Source: Methanosarcina vacuolata Z-761 (GTDB lineage: Archaea; Halobacteriota; Methanosarcinia; Methanosarcinales; Methanosarcinaceae). From it: 64,000 nucleotides of DNA. Shown in pieces: positions 56,630 to 64,000 of the stretch. The stretch's first letter is position 1. The number at the start of each line of letters is the position of its first letter. The position numbers and the translations under genes are program-made. The notes beneath the pieces are model-generated. The model did no database searches. It saw only the letters and a list, made by a program, of their open reading frames with translations, and was not told the DNA's origin. The stretch is taken from positions 2,914,001 to 2,978,000 of the forward strand of contig NZ_CP009520.1 of the NCBI RefSeq assembly GCF_000969905.1. Direction: 5' to 3'.

Positions 56630-56965
56630 TGAAATAGCTCTCGATTTCACATATCACTGCCTTGGGGATACTTTTAAAGAAGAATTAACCACGGCTGAGT
56701 CTGAAGGACTGGTTTACGTCTTAACATTTTCCCTTAATTCGTCAGCGATATAGAAAGTGCAGAACTTATAGCGTCGGTTAAAAGCGTTGTTCCGGAATCA
56801 ACTTTAGGGAATAATTTCCTTTCGTGGCCCCTACGCTGGCATTTGGGAGTCATGGAGGGCCCAATACCCTATATTCTGCCCAATGATTTCCTCTACAGCA
56901 GACTGGTTTTCATATTTATGGGCGTCGTTATGTTTGCATTTACCTGTAGAAAGTCTAAAACCTGA
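56630..56965 (+). pseudogene. Remnant of a third beta-propeller-type surface gene
   Basis: 56632-56750 reads EIALDFTYHCLGDTFKEELT and SEGLVYVLTFSLN, clearly homologous to the N-terminal domain of the two propeller proteins, including the shared word at nucleotides gatatagaaagtgcagaac. A one-base deletion then shifts the frame; the downstream frame continues as DIESAELIASVKSVVPES and jumps to a C-terminal hydrophobic segment, FIFMGVVMFAFTCRK, ending at TGA. The propeller is missing. No start is visible. Confidence 0.75.
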
Positions 56966-57123
56966 GTTTCGTCGTCTGTTCCTGCAGGACCTGTCCTGGA
57001 ATGCAGAAGTGAATCTTATAACTATATTTTATGAATTTTATAATTATAATTTATAGTTGGTAGAAAATTTTTAATATAACTTATCCCAACAATACACCCC
57101 TTTTTTATTTATGGGGAGCAAAA

Positions 57124-57551
57124 GTGGAAAGTTCCAGGCTTCTTGAAAAAATGGACCATTATTATCAAAAAAATTTAAAATAATGTAAATTCTTAGAGGA
57201 ATACAGAGATATTACCTGCAATGTCTTCCTCTATCTCAGGAAACTTAATTCCCTGGGCAATCCCACGATCTCCGAACTGGCAAAGACCATGGAGGTCAGC
57301 AAACCCTCTGCCAGCAACATGGTTTCTATAATGGCGGAAAAGGTCTGCTGAAAACAAAGTCTTCTACGAAAGACGGAAGGATCTGCCTGGTTGAACTTAC
57401 CGATAAAGGAAAAAAGGTAGTTGAGAGCAAATACTGGGCCGATATGAGGTCCTATGAAAAGACCCGGGAAATTCTGTATGAAGAAGAACTTGAGGTTATG
57501 GAGAAACTCTTTGAGAATATAGCTACCGGGCTTGATGAGGTAAAAGTATGA
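57124..57551 (+). pseudogene. Decayed MarR-family repressor gene
   Basis: A GTG start with GGGGAG upstream opens MESSRLLEKMDHYYQKNLK, then an in-frame TAA. The same frame continues with a MarR-type HTH (FLYLRKLNSLGNPTISELA, then MEVSKPSASNMVSIM). A one-base deletion near 57345 (gaaaaggtctgctg) breaks it before the wing, and the correct frame resumes as KDGRICLVELTDKGKKVVES to the TGA at 57551, which overlaps the ATG of the MATE gene. Two lesions in a recognisable gene. Confidence 0.82.
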
Positions 57552-58951
57552 CAGATGAACGGGAAATGAGGTCTGCAAGTATCGGAAAGCTTTTCCTGAA
57601 ATTCGTTCTCCCAGCAACTATCGGGTTGATCGTTGCTGGAATCCAGGGAGTGATTGACGGTTTCTTTGTCGGGAATGCTGTTGGTAGCCAGGGGCTTGCG
57701 GCGATAACTCTTGCATTTCCCGCACTTCTAGCCATAGTTGCTGTAGGGCACATGATCGGAATCGGGACTTCAAGCCTTGTGGCCCTGGCCCTTGGCAGAG
57801 CTAACCGACAGGAAGCCCTCAAGCTCGTACATAATGCTTTTCCCCTGCTCCTGCTTGCAGGAATAGGTCTCACCTCCATAGGGTTTGCCTTCTCGGATTC
57901 TTATCTTCGCCTCCTGGGAGCTTCTGGCCCGGTCTTTGACATGGCAAATAGTTACATTAGAGTCTTATTTTCAGGTTCTGTACTCCTCATTCTGTCCATT
58001 GCTCTCGATCCTCTTGTAAGAAATGATGGAAAACCAAGACTTGCTATGACATGCGTGGTTGCGAGTGTTCTCGTAAACATGGTTCTTGACTACGTATTTG
58101 TCATGCGAATGGGAATGGGGGTTGCTGGGGCTGCCATAGCCACGGTTATTGCTTTCTCTTTTTCCGGAATTCTGCTGGCTCTGTATTTTTTTAGCGGATG
58201 GGCCGGGCTGAGGCTAAAACCCAGTTCCCTCTCTCTGGACTCGAGAATTATTCTGAAAATTATGAAAACAGGTCTTCCTTCCTTTGCAATGCAGTTTTCA
58301 ACTTTCATCCTGCTCTTTGCGAACGAGTACATGCTGCTCAGTTACGGCTCGGAACTTGCAGTTTCAGGCTATGGAATTATAGGTTACGTCTTTTCGATTT
58401 TTTCCCTGATCTTTGAAGGGATAGCAGTCGGGACCCAGCCGATCATCGGTTTTAATTACGGGGCCCGTTGTTATTCCCGGGTTGCAGGGACCTTGAAGAT
58501 AGCTGTTATCTCCTGCTTCGTGACAGGGTTGATTGGTTTCATGCTTCTCTCTATGTATCCGGAACAGTTTATCCTTATCTTCAACCACGACAGCCCCGAA
58601 CTCCTGAAAATTACTCTTAACGGCATGGAGATTTTCGTATTTGCCCTCCTTACCCATGGGACGGTTATGCTGGGTTCCGTATATTTCCAGTCGATAAACA
58701 AAATCAGATACGCTCTTTTTATCCAGCTAGGAACAGTTTTTCTCTTTCTCCTTCCTCTGCTCTGGATTTTACCTTCTTTACTTGACCTTAACGGGGTCTG
58801 GCTAGCAACCCCGGCTGCGGAGTTTCTGATGTTTTTGGTTGTGCTGGGCTTGCTCTGGAAAGAGTTCGGTTATCTCAAAAATGGAATAACTGTAAGTGAA
58901 GAAGGGCACTTCCATGCTTCTGAGATTGTATTAACTACCAACGACGAATAA
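57548..58951 (+). CDS. MATE-family multidrug/sodium antiporter
   Basis: 467 residues with twelve hydrophobic segments. The N-terminal FLKFVLPATIGLIVAGIQGV and GFFVGNAVGSQGLAAITLAF, plus the second-half AVGTQPIIGFNYGAR, are MATE signatures. It exports cationic compounds with Na+ or H+. Its start ATG overlaps the stop of the broken MarR gene, so they were an operon and the pump may now be expressed without its repressor. Intact. Confidence 0.93.
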   Translation: MTDEREMRSASIGKLFLKFVLPATIGLIVAGIQGVIDGFFVGNAVGSQGLAAITLAFPALLAIVAVGHMIGIGTSSLVALALGRANRQEALKLVHNAFPLLLLAGIGLTSIGFAFSDSYLRLLGASGPVFDMANSYIRVLFSGSVLLILSIALDPLVRNDGKPRLAMTCVVASVLVNMVLDYVFVMRMGMGVAGAAIATVIAFSFSGILLALYFFSGWAGLRLKPSSLSLDSRIILKIMKTGLPSFAMQFSTFILLFANEYMLLSYGSELAVSGYGIIGYVFSIFSLIFEGIAVGTQPIIGFNYGARCYSRVAGTLKIAVISCFVTGLIGFMLLSMYPEQFILIFNHDSPELLKITLNGMEIFVFALLTHGTVMLGSVYFQSINKIRYALFIQLGTVFLFLLPLLWILPSLLDLNGVWLATPAAEFLMFLVVLGLLWKEFGYLKNGITVSEEGHFHASEIVLTTNDE

Positions 58952-58959
58952 ATGGATGC

Positions 58960-59137
58960 ATACTCCACTGTGAACACTGTCGTAAGAACTTCTCGCATAC
59001 GGAATTCATGAATCCAGATATCAAGAAGGAAAAAATCGCATCGCCCTTTTCCAAGACCAGTCATAACCCGCTGCTTCCATTGTGAGCATTGCAGGCACAG
59101 GTTATTGGAAAACGACGGCTGCCCGAATAAAAAGAGT
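58960..59137 (+). pseudogene. Possible frameshifted zinc-ribbon remnant
   Basis: One frame gives CILHCEHCRKNFSHTEFMNP and later another gives CFHCEHCRHRLLENDGCPNK; both carry the same HCEHCR word. A single frameshift between them would restore a small double zinc-ribbon protein. No start codon or SD is evident. Confidence 0.35.
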
Positions 59138-59140
59138 AGA

Positions 59141-59168
59141 AAGCTGCCTTTAGCAGCCTTTTTTTTTA
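59141..59168 (+). terminator. Hairpin plus T-run between convergent genes
   Basis: GCTGC (59143-59147) pairs with GCAGC (59153-59157), followed by nine or more T (59159-59168). It lies downstream of the MATE gene and ahead of the convergent truD end. Confidence 0.6.
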
Positions 59169-59215
59169 CGGGCTGATTTTTCTGCAGCCCGGCTTGTTTT
59201 GAGTTTCCAGCTTTC

Positions 59216-60532
59216 TCAGCTCATCTGCAACGGATCTACCTTCATGTACTCCCGCAGCACGGTTGTTGCGTAACTTCCCTTTGGCAGCATGAACTCAAGC
59301 ACAGCTTTTGACTTTCCCGGGTTCAGTTCGTCTTCAGCAACCTCAAACTTCGGCTCAACCTGAAGGAGGATTTCCCGCCTTGTGCCTTTCGAGCTCATCT
59401 CAGGAACTTTTTCTATATTGAAACCTTGCAGAGGGACTTTGAGTTCATCGAGAACTGCCTGTTCGATCTCTCCCGGAATGCCTGACGCAAATTCCGTACT
59501 GTAACCCGGGAGGGGAGCGGTTACGAAGGCCCGGTTTCTCTTAATCAGGCGGTTCATGGCATTTACAGTTTCTGCGGTGGCTTTTTCGGTTTTTGAAGAA
59601 TCCGGCAGGCCATGTTCATTCTTGAAACAGACAATATCGCCTTCTACAGCCTCATTTAAGGGAAGGCCTTTTTCGACCCTCCTGCACAGGACTGTGTTAT
59701 ATATGTAGGACTGGTAGCCGTGTACAAACATCCTGTAGAGGTTTTTCGGGAGAACAAGAAAAGCTCCTGCAAAATCATCCGGGTTTGCGATCAGATGGTT
59801 CATCATTGCTCTTTCATGCCCAAGGTGGAGATGATAGATTTTCAGGCCTTCTTTGAAATCGAGAGTATCTTTAACAAACTGGCGGGCTTTCCGTGTATCT
59901 TCCGGCTCATCAGGGAAGGGTTCGACAATATAGAGCAGGGCAGCTTTTTCAAAGTCTCCTTCAACAATGGCTTTTCCTACCAGATGCGTGACAGGACGTA
60001 CCGAGCCGAAGCGCTGGATCCCGAAGAAGTTTGGAACGCCGCTCTGAGCCAGGATCTCTTTTGTGGTATTTTCGAGCAGTTTGTGTGTCTCCTCACTCGA
60101 ATGGTTTATATTCCGGATGGTAATTCTGAAATTATTTCCCCACAGGTCTCCCAGCTCAACGGATTTTCGAGAGCGTCCAAGGACTTTCAGCTCTACGTCC
60201 TTTAAGTGGATCTTCTCAATTTCCTGGGCGTCAATATCAAAAATGCTGATTTTCTGAGTTGTAAGTGCACGTTTGTCCTTTGTGCCTGCAACACTGATTC
60301 GCTTCTGGCTTACCTGGAGGATTTTTGCGAGAGTCCTGGTCAGGTGATGTGTGTCCCAGTCGCGCTTTACTAGCTCAAGAATCAGGTATTTTCCTTCCTG
60401 TCCTTCCTCCCGGTTCGTAATTTCTCTGACAATAAAATCCTCTACTTCCTGCCGAAGCTGCCCTCCGAGGCCGTCAGTATCCGTGGAGTAAAGATTTATT
60501 CCGATCTGTTTTTCAATTTCCGGCACTTGCAT
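59216..60532 (-). CDS. truD: tRNA pseudouridine synthase TruD
   Basis: 438 residues. The catalytic Asp86 lies in SVAGTKDKRALTTQ, with FVHGYQSYIYN and an inserted TRUD domain (PNFFGIQRFGS). It converts U13 of tRNA to pseudouridine. Length and motifs are normal for archaea. ATG start at 60532. Confidence 0.95.
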   Translation of the reverse strand: MQVPEIEKQIGINLYSTDTDGLGGQLRQEVEDFIVREITNREEGQEGKYLILELVKRDWDTHHLTRTLAKILQVSQKRISVAGTKDKRALTTQKISIFDIDAQEIEKIHLKDVELKVLGRSRKSVELGDLWGNNFRITIRNINHSSEETHKLLENTTKEILAQSGVPNFFGIQRFGSVRPVTHLVGKAIVEGDFEKAALLYIVEPFPDEPEDTRKARQFVKDTLDFKEGLKIYHLHLGHERAMMNHLIANPDDFAGAFLVLPKNLYRMFVHGYQSYIYNTVLCRRVEKGLPLNEAVEGDIVCFKNEHGLPDSSKTEKATAETVNAMNRLIKRNRAFVTAPLPGYSTEFASGIPGEIEQAVLDELKVPLQGFNIEKVPEMSSKGTRREILLQVEPKFEVAEDELNPGKSKAVLEFMLPKGSYATTVLREYMKVDPLQMS

Positions 60533-60570
60533 GGATTAAAAACACTCCTCTATTACGTGCTTTGTGAAAA

Positions 60571-61815
60571 TTATAAAGACCACCTGGGGTTGATATCAAT
60601 AGCTTTTACTTCATTCGTATCTAAAAAGGTCCAGCTTCTATATGTTTCGTTTCCTTCAGCAGTTTTAACTTTCGCAGGGGCCGTTTTTCCGGGAAGCCCT
60701 CCTGCGTAAAGGCTTGAGGTCGGGTCGAGCATCAACCAGGAACCGTATTCGTCGGTCAGGTAATTTACATCAACGTTTCCGTAATAGGCCCTTACGCCTC
60801 TGACTGCAGCATCTGTCGCAGCGGTCCCATTGCCTATATATACTGCTGCAAAGGCATGAGTATTGGTCAGGTAGACCCGGGTTGTGCCTCCTACAGCCTC
60901 GAGCATGGATGAAAGGAGAATTGCCTGATCTTCACAATCCCCGGCTCCTATTCTCAGGGTAACGTTGGCTGGCTCCCAGATGTCATTACCTCTTGGGTCA
61001 CTTACGTATTCGACCTTCTCTTTTACCATGTCAAAGAGGGCACAGACCTGATAGATATTATATGCTCCCGGATATGTGCGAGCCACCAGGACTGCCTTTT
61101 CCCTTATATCAGGTTCAGCTGGCTCCACAAGCTGGTTTATGGTCTCAAAGTAAGGCGAAGGATTGTCTCGGTATACTGGATTTGCTTTTTCTGGCATTGG
61201 CTTCAGGTTTACAGTAAAGTTTTTCAGAGAATAAGATCCGTAGTCATGCCATTTTCCTTCCGAGGTCGAGGCAAGCAGCCAGAGGACAATACTGAAATTT
61301 GCTTTTTGTTCTTCAGGGATATGAATCGGGATTACTCCGATATACTGCTCCTCACCGGGATTGATCAAAACCCCGCAGTCCTCAGAATAAATCCGACTTT
61401 CAGAGGCATTAACCGAAACCCCGTACCTGTCTATAAAAATTGGGTTTCGGCCTTCGTTTTTGAGATTGATTCTAACATAGCCCTTTCCCCCCTGGTAAAA
61501 ATCTGAAGTCTGGTAGTTGCTGTTCAGGGAGAATCCAGGCTGCAACGGAGTTTTCAGGATGGGAGTGAGTTTATTTTCCCTGGGGGAGTATGTGAGTGTT
61601 GCCGGGAAAGTAAATAAAGCCGGTTGAGGTGTAAAAACACTCTCCTGGCTTTCGGAGTCCAGTCCTGAGGAGATATAACCTATTATTTCTTCTCTGAAAT
61701 TCTCAATCGAATCCGAAGACAGCACTCCGGTGAGTGCGGCGAGTACGAGGCATACGCATAAAATAGCAATTATTGAGGCTACCTCTCTTCCTCTTGAAGC
61801 CTTTGAATTCCTCAT
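60571..61815 (-). CDS. Membrane-anchored transglutaminase-like protein
   Basis: 414 residues. N-terminal hydrophobic anchor (IIAILCVCLVLAALTGVL), then a beta-rich region (residues about 60-210). The C-terminal transglutaminase-like domain has Cys in RIGAGDCEDQAILL, His in LTNTHAFAAVYI and Asp in WLMLDPT, so the Cys-His-Asp triad is intact. Probably a surface cysteine protease or amidase. Function unknown. Confidence 0.85.
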   Translation of the reverse strand: MRNSKASRGREVASIIAILCVCLVLAALTGVLSSDSIENFREEIIGYISSGLDSESQESVFTPQPALFTFPATLTYSPRENKLTPILKTPLQPGFSLNSNYQTSDFYQGGKGYVRINLKNEGRNPIFIDRYGVSVNASESRIYSEDCGVLINPGEEQYIGVIPIHIPEEQKANFSIVLWLLASTSEGKWHDYGSYSLKNFTVNLKPMPEKANPVYRDNPSPYFETINQLVEPAEPDIREKAVLVARTYPGAYNIYQVCALFDMVKEKVEYVSDPRGNDIWEPANVTLRIGAGDCEDQAILLSSMLEAVGGTTRVYLTNTHAFAAVYIGNGTAATDAAVRGVRAYYGNVDVNYLTDEYGSWLMLDPTSSLYAGGLPGKTAPAKVKTAEGNETYRSWTFLDTNEVKAIDINPRWSL

Positions 61816-61941
61816 GGTTTCCTCCTGAATTGAACGCAGGCGGAACCTTTTTCCTCACCAGATGATCTATTGCATCGATAGCCCAGGCTCGGTTTCATTT
61901 TAATACTGTATTCCCAAACCTGGCATTCAGGTTCTTGACAC

Positions 61942-62289
61942 TTAAACAAGTTTAAGGTCCCGCGTAACTTTATCTATAAGCTCTTCTTTTGCCGGCCCTA
62001 TTCCGAGGACTGTAACCGTTCCCGGCGGAATTTCCGTAAGTCCTGCGTCCTGTATAAGAGCAGTAGGTAGCCCTTCCCGTCTTGCTTTTTCCTTAAGTTC
62101 ATACAGGTCATTAAGGGTAGGGACTTTAAGGACAATTTTTTTCTGTCCGCCTTCTTTCCATTTTTCAAGGTCACTTTTGCTTGCCCATTCTGAAGCAGAA
62201 ATGGCAGCATGAGCTACCTGCACTGCAAACTTGCCTTTGGAAAGCTTCAGGTCCTCCCGGGTAACTATACACTGTTTATATTCACTCAT
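61942..62289 (-). CDS. pth2: Peptidyl-tRNA hydrolase, Pth2 type
   Basis: 115 residues, the archaeal/eukaryotic class. Motifs [32 protein letters not shown] and [15 protein letters not shown], and the [11 protein letters not shown] end, are diagnostic. It releases tRNA from stalled peptidyl-tRNA. Confidence 0.96.
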   Translation of the reverse strand: MSEYKQCIVTREDLKLSKGKFAVQVAHAAISASEWASKSDLEKWKEGGQKKIVLKVPTLNDLYELKEKARREGLPTALIQDAGLTEIPPGTVTVLGIGPAKEELIDKVTRDLKLV

Positions 62290-62539
62290 TTTTTGCCTCG
62301 GGTTTATTGAAGGTCCGTCTGTTTCTTAAATGTTTTCAATGAGGGTATCCGGATCGGCTTTATATCTCGGTTTTGAGACTTATTCTTTGATCCTCTATAT
62401 TGTGACCGAGCCGGGCCCGAAGTATTAAATCAAACAATTAAATCAAACAATTTTTAAAAATCTACGAAATTCAAATAGTTGTTCTACGAAATTCAAATAG
62501 TTGTATTTGATATTATAGGCGGCATCATTTATAATTATT

Positions 62540-63529
62540 TCATAAAATTTTTTCGATGTATTCTATAATATACTCTGCCGGATTTATCCCCCATGCATCA
62601 AAAATACCTTTTCCAGATGGTGTTCCATTGACTTCAAGAATTTTAGGGCCCCCCTCAGTTTGACCGGAATTAATATCAATTTCTTTACTAAGACTATCCT
62701 CGGTCATACCTTCTATAATATCAACACCGGCAAAAGTTGTGCTCACTGCCAGGGCAGCCTTTTCAGCAATTTCTTTTTGTTCTTCCGTGAGTGTACACTG
62801 GTCTGCACTTCCTCCCTGGCTCAGATTATTAACCCAGGAGCCGGATGCTGCTTTACGGTAAATTGCCCCAATAGCCTTACCGTCAACAACAAAGGCCCTG
62901 ATATCTCTTCCCGGATTCTCTATGAACTCCTGTATATACAGCATACCTCTCTCTTGAAGCAGTTGAGTGAGAATTGGTTCCAGGGATGAAGATTCTACTT
63001 TTCTATCCGAAAACCGGACTTCGCCGTTCCTTACTCTTGCAATATCCTTTCCTTTATATCCAAAAACAGGCTTAATAACAGCGTCTCCAAATCTTGATAT
63101 TGCCCTCAGGGCTGCTTCCATATCCTGCACAGCTACGGTTTTTGGTACAGGCAGTCCGGCCTTTGCCAGAAGATAGGAAGCATGATATTTATTTGCAGCA
63201 TTCCGGATAGCTTCAGGGGAATTGACAACAGGGATTCCTTCGTCTCCCAGTTCACGAAGGATATCAAACCTGAAAGACACGCCTTCAAAAGCTCCTGCGC
63301 CCACATCTCTTACAATTATCGCGTCAAGGTCAGAAAGTTTTATATCTCCCACTTTGAAGGCCACAGTTGAGTTTTCAGCTTTCGATTCCCAAGCTGCCGA
63401 ATTCATGCTGACCTTTGCAGTTCTGAGATCCAGAACAAAAGGAGAAAAACCCTTTTTTCTCGCTGCGTCAGTAAGTGCCCTGGCTGTCCAATCTTCCGGG
63501 TCAGTGATGACAATTCCTATTTTTTTCAT
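62540..63529 (-). CDS. mptN: RimK-type ATP-grasp ligase, probable tetrahydromethanopterin:L-glutamate ligase
   Basis: 329 residues. Starts [21 protein letters not shown]-grasp loop [16 protein letters not shown], metal-binding [10 protein letters not shown]. The RimK-related group in methanogens includes MptN (adds Glu to make tetrahydrosarcinapterin, the form used by Methanosarcina) and CofF (adds Glu to F420). I favour MptN; CofF cannot be excluded. It lies downstream of an iscU-like gene on the same strand. Confidence 0.78.
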   Translation of the reverse strand: MKKIGIVITDPEDWTARALTDAARKKGFSPFVLDLRTAKVSMNSAAWESKAENSTVAFKVGDIKLSDLDAIIVRDVGAGAFEGVSFRFDILRELGDEGIPVVNSPEAIRNAANKYHASYLLAKAGLPVPKTVAVQDMEAALRAISRFGDAVIKPVFGYKGKDIARVRNGEVRFSDRKVESSSLEPILTQLLQERGMLYIQEFIENPGRDIRAFVVDGKAIGAIYRKAASGSWVNNLSQGGSADQCTLTEEQKEIAEKAALAVSTTFAGVDIIEGMTEDSLSKEIDINSGQTEGGPKILEVNGTPSGKGIFDAWGINPAEYIIEYIEKIL

Positions 63530-63567
63530 AGATCATCATCGGGAGAATCCCAGATCAAGTTTACGAT

Positions 63568-63770
63568 ATGGAAGTACATGAGGTATGAAATACATGAGAT
63601 CTGAAATGTATGAGATCTGAAATACATGAGGTATGAAATACATGAGGTATGAAATACATGAGGTATGAAATGTATGAGATCTGAAATGTATGAGATCTGA
63701 AATGTATGAGATCTGAAATGTATGAGATCTGAAATGTATGAGATCTGAAATATATGAAATCTGAACTTGT
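63568..63770. repeat. 16-bp tandem repeat, about 12-13 units
   Basis: Two alternating 16-bp unit types, gaaatgtatgagatct and gaaatacatgaggtat, fill about 200 bp between the ATP-grasp gene and the IscU-like gene. One type carries the palindrome agatct. Minus-strand reading frames here are artefacts. Confidence 0.92.
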
Positions 63771-63787
63771 TTTCTATTTTATTTCTA

Positions 63788-64000
63788 TCAGGTCTGTTCA
63801 GGAAGGGCCTCAAGCCCCTGCTTTTTTCGGTATTCATTTATCGCACTGTGGATTGCTTCTCTGGAAAGAACCGAACACTCCAGCTTGCCCGGAGGCAGGC
63901 CTTCGAGAGCCTCAGCAACGGCCTCGTTTGTAAGCCCCCAGGCTTCTTTGAGGGTTTTGCCTTTAATCAATTCGGTTGCCATGCTGCTGGACGCAATTGC
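63788..64000 (-). CDS. iscU: IscU/NifU-type iron-sulfur scaffold, partial
   Basis: The frame runs off the right edge; the visible C-terminal half reads AIASSSMATELIKGKTLKEA and a later KLECSVLSREAIHSAI, with the conserved third Cys of IscU. The scaffold assembles Fe-S clusters. The internal ATG at 63982 is not the true start. Confidence 0.9.
   Translation of the reverse strand, partial: AIASSSMATELIKGKTLKEAWGLTNEAVAEALEGLPPGKLECSVLSREAIHSAINEYRKKQGLEALPEQT

Noticed and set aside
63526-63837. 103-codon minus-strand frame
   Set aside because: It is mostly the 16-bp repeat translated into a periodic Ile-Ser-Phe peptide.

Overview
The window reads as a chromosomal segment of a Methanosarcina species (methanogenic archaeon). 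The evidence is an AT-rich intergenic background, archaeal-type genes (LonB with a membrane insert, CDP-archaeol synthase, Pth2, TruD, Nob1, Trm112, a ubiquitin-like SAMP), and a coenzyme M locus of the Methanosarcina type (cysteate synthase, fused ComDE sulfopyruvate decarboxylase, methanogenesis marker 16). The species cannot be fixed from the sequence alone.

Layout. 0-16 kb is mostly housekeeping on the minus strand: a partial archaeal RecJ-like DHH nuclease, a PyrE-like regulator, Nob1, DUF169, tRNA-Leu, argF, purD, pyrE, carS, pyrG and Trm112. It is interrupted by a plus-strand acetyltransferase/flavodoxin pair and by two oppositely oriented copies of a small MITE-like element. 17.5-23.2 kb is a plus-strand block: cooS-cooF (CO dehydrogenase and its ferredoxin), then two UspA proteins flanking a gate-domain membrane protein. 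23.8-30.4 kb holds a clostripain-family protease and a tightly packed lonB-tldD-tldE proteolysis run, all minus. 30.8-38.3 kb is the accessory core: a 10-bp-periodic repeat field, a TPR protein, an IS1634-like insertion, a small protein made of two copies of the LonB membrane hairpin, and an 1126-residue TPR-nitrilase fusion. 40-44 kb is the coenzyme M cluster. 45.5-46.2 kb is a duplicated tRNA-Val/Phe/Gly cluster. 46.8-47.1 kb is a translationally coupled mini-gene plus SAMP. 49.4-59.2 kb is a cell-surface and decay zone: a HEAT protein, two tandem beta-propeller proteins plus a decayed fragment of a third, a secreted protein with sequon-bearing repeats, and a decayed MarR regulator in front of an intact MATE pump. 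59.2-64 kb returns to housekeeping (truD, a transglutaminase-like protein, pth2, an ATP-grasp glutamate ligase, partial iscU).

A recurring feature is short tandem duplication. Many intergenic regions carry minisatellites of 10-26 bp. At four genes (purD, cysteate synthase, comDE, HEAT protein) the duplicated unit includes the last codons and the stop codon. The items most deserving follow-up are the TPR-nitrilase fusion with six near-identical 48-residue repeats, the free-standing LonB-type membrane repeat protein, the 10-bp-phased repeat field, and the MITE pair that differs by exactly five 11-bp internal units. Coordinates and homology calls were made by eye without database searches.
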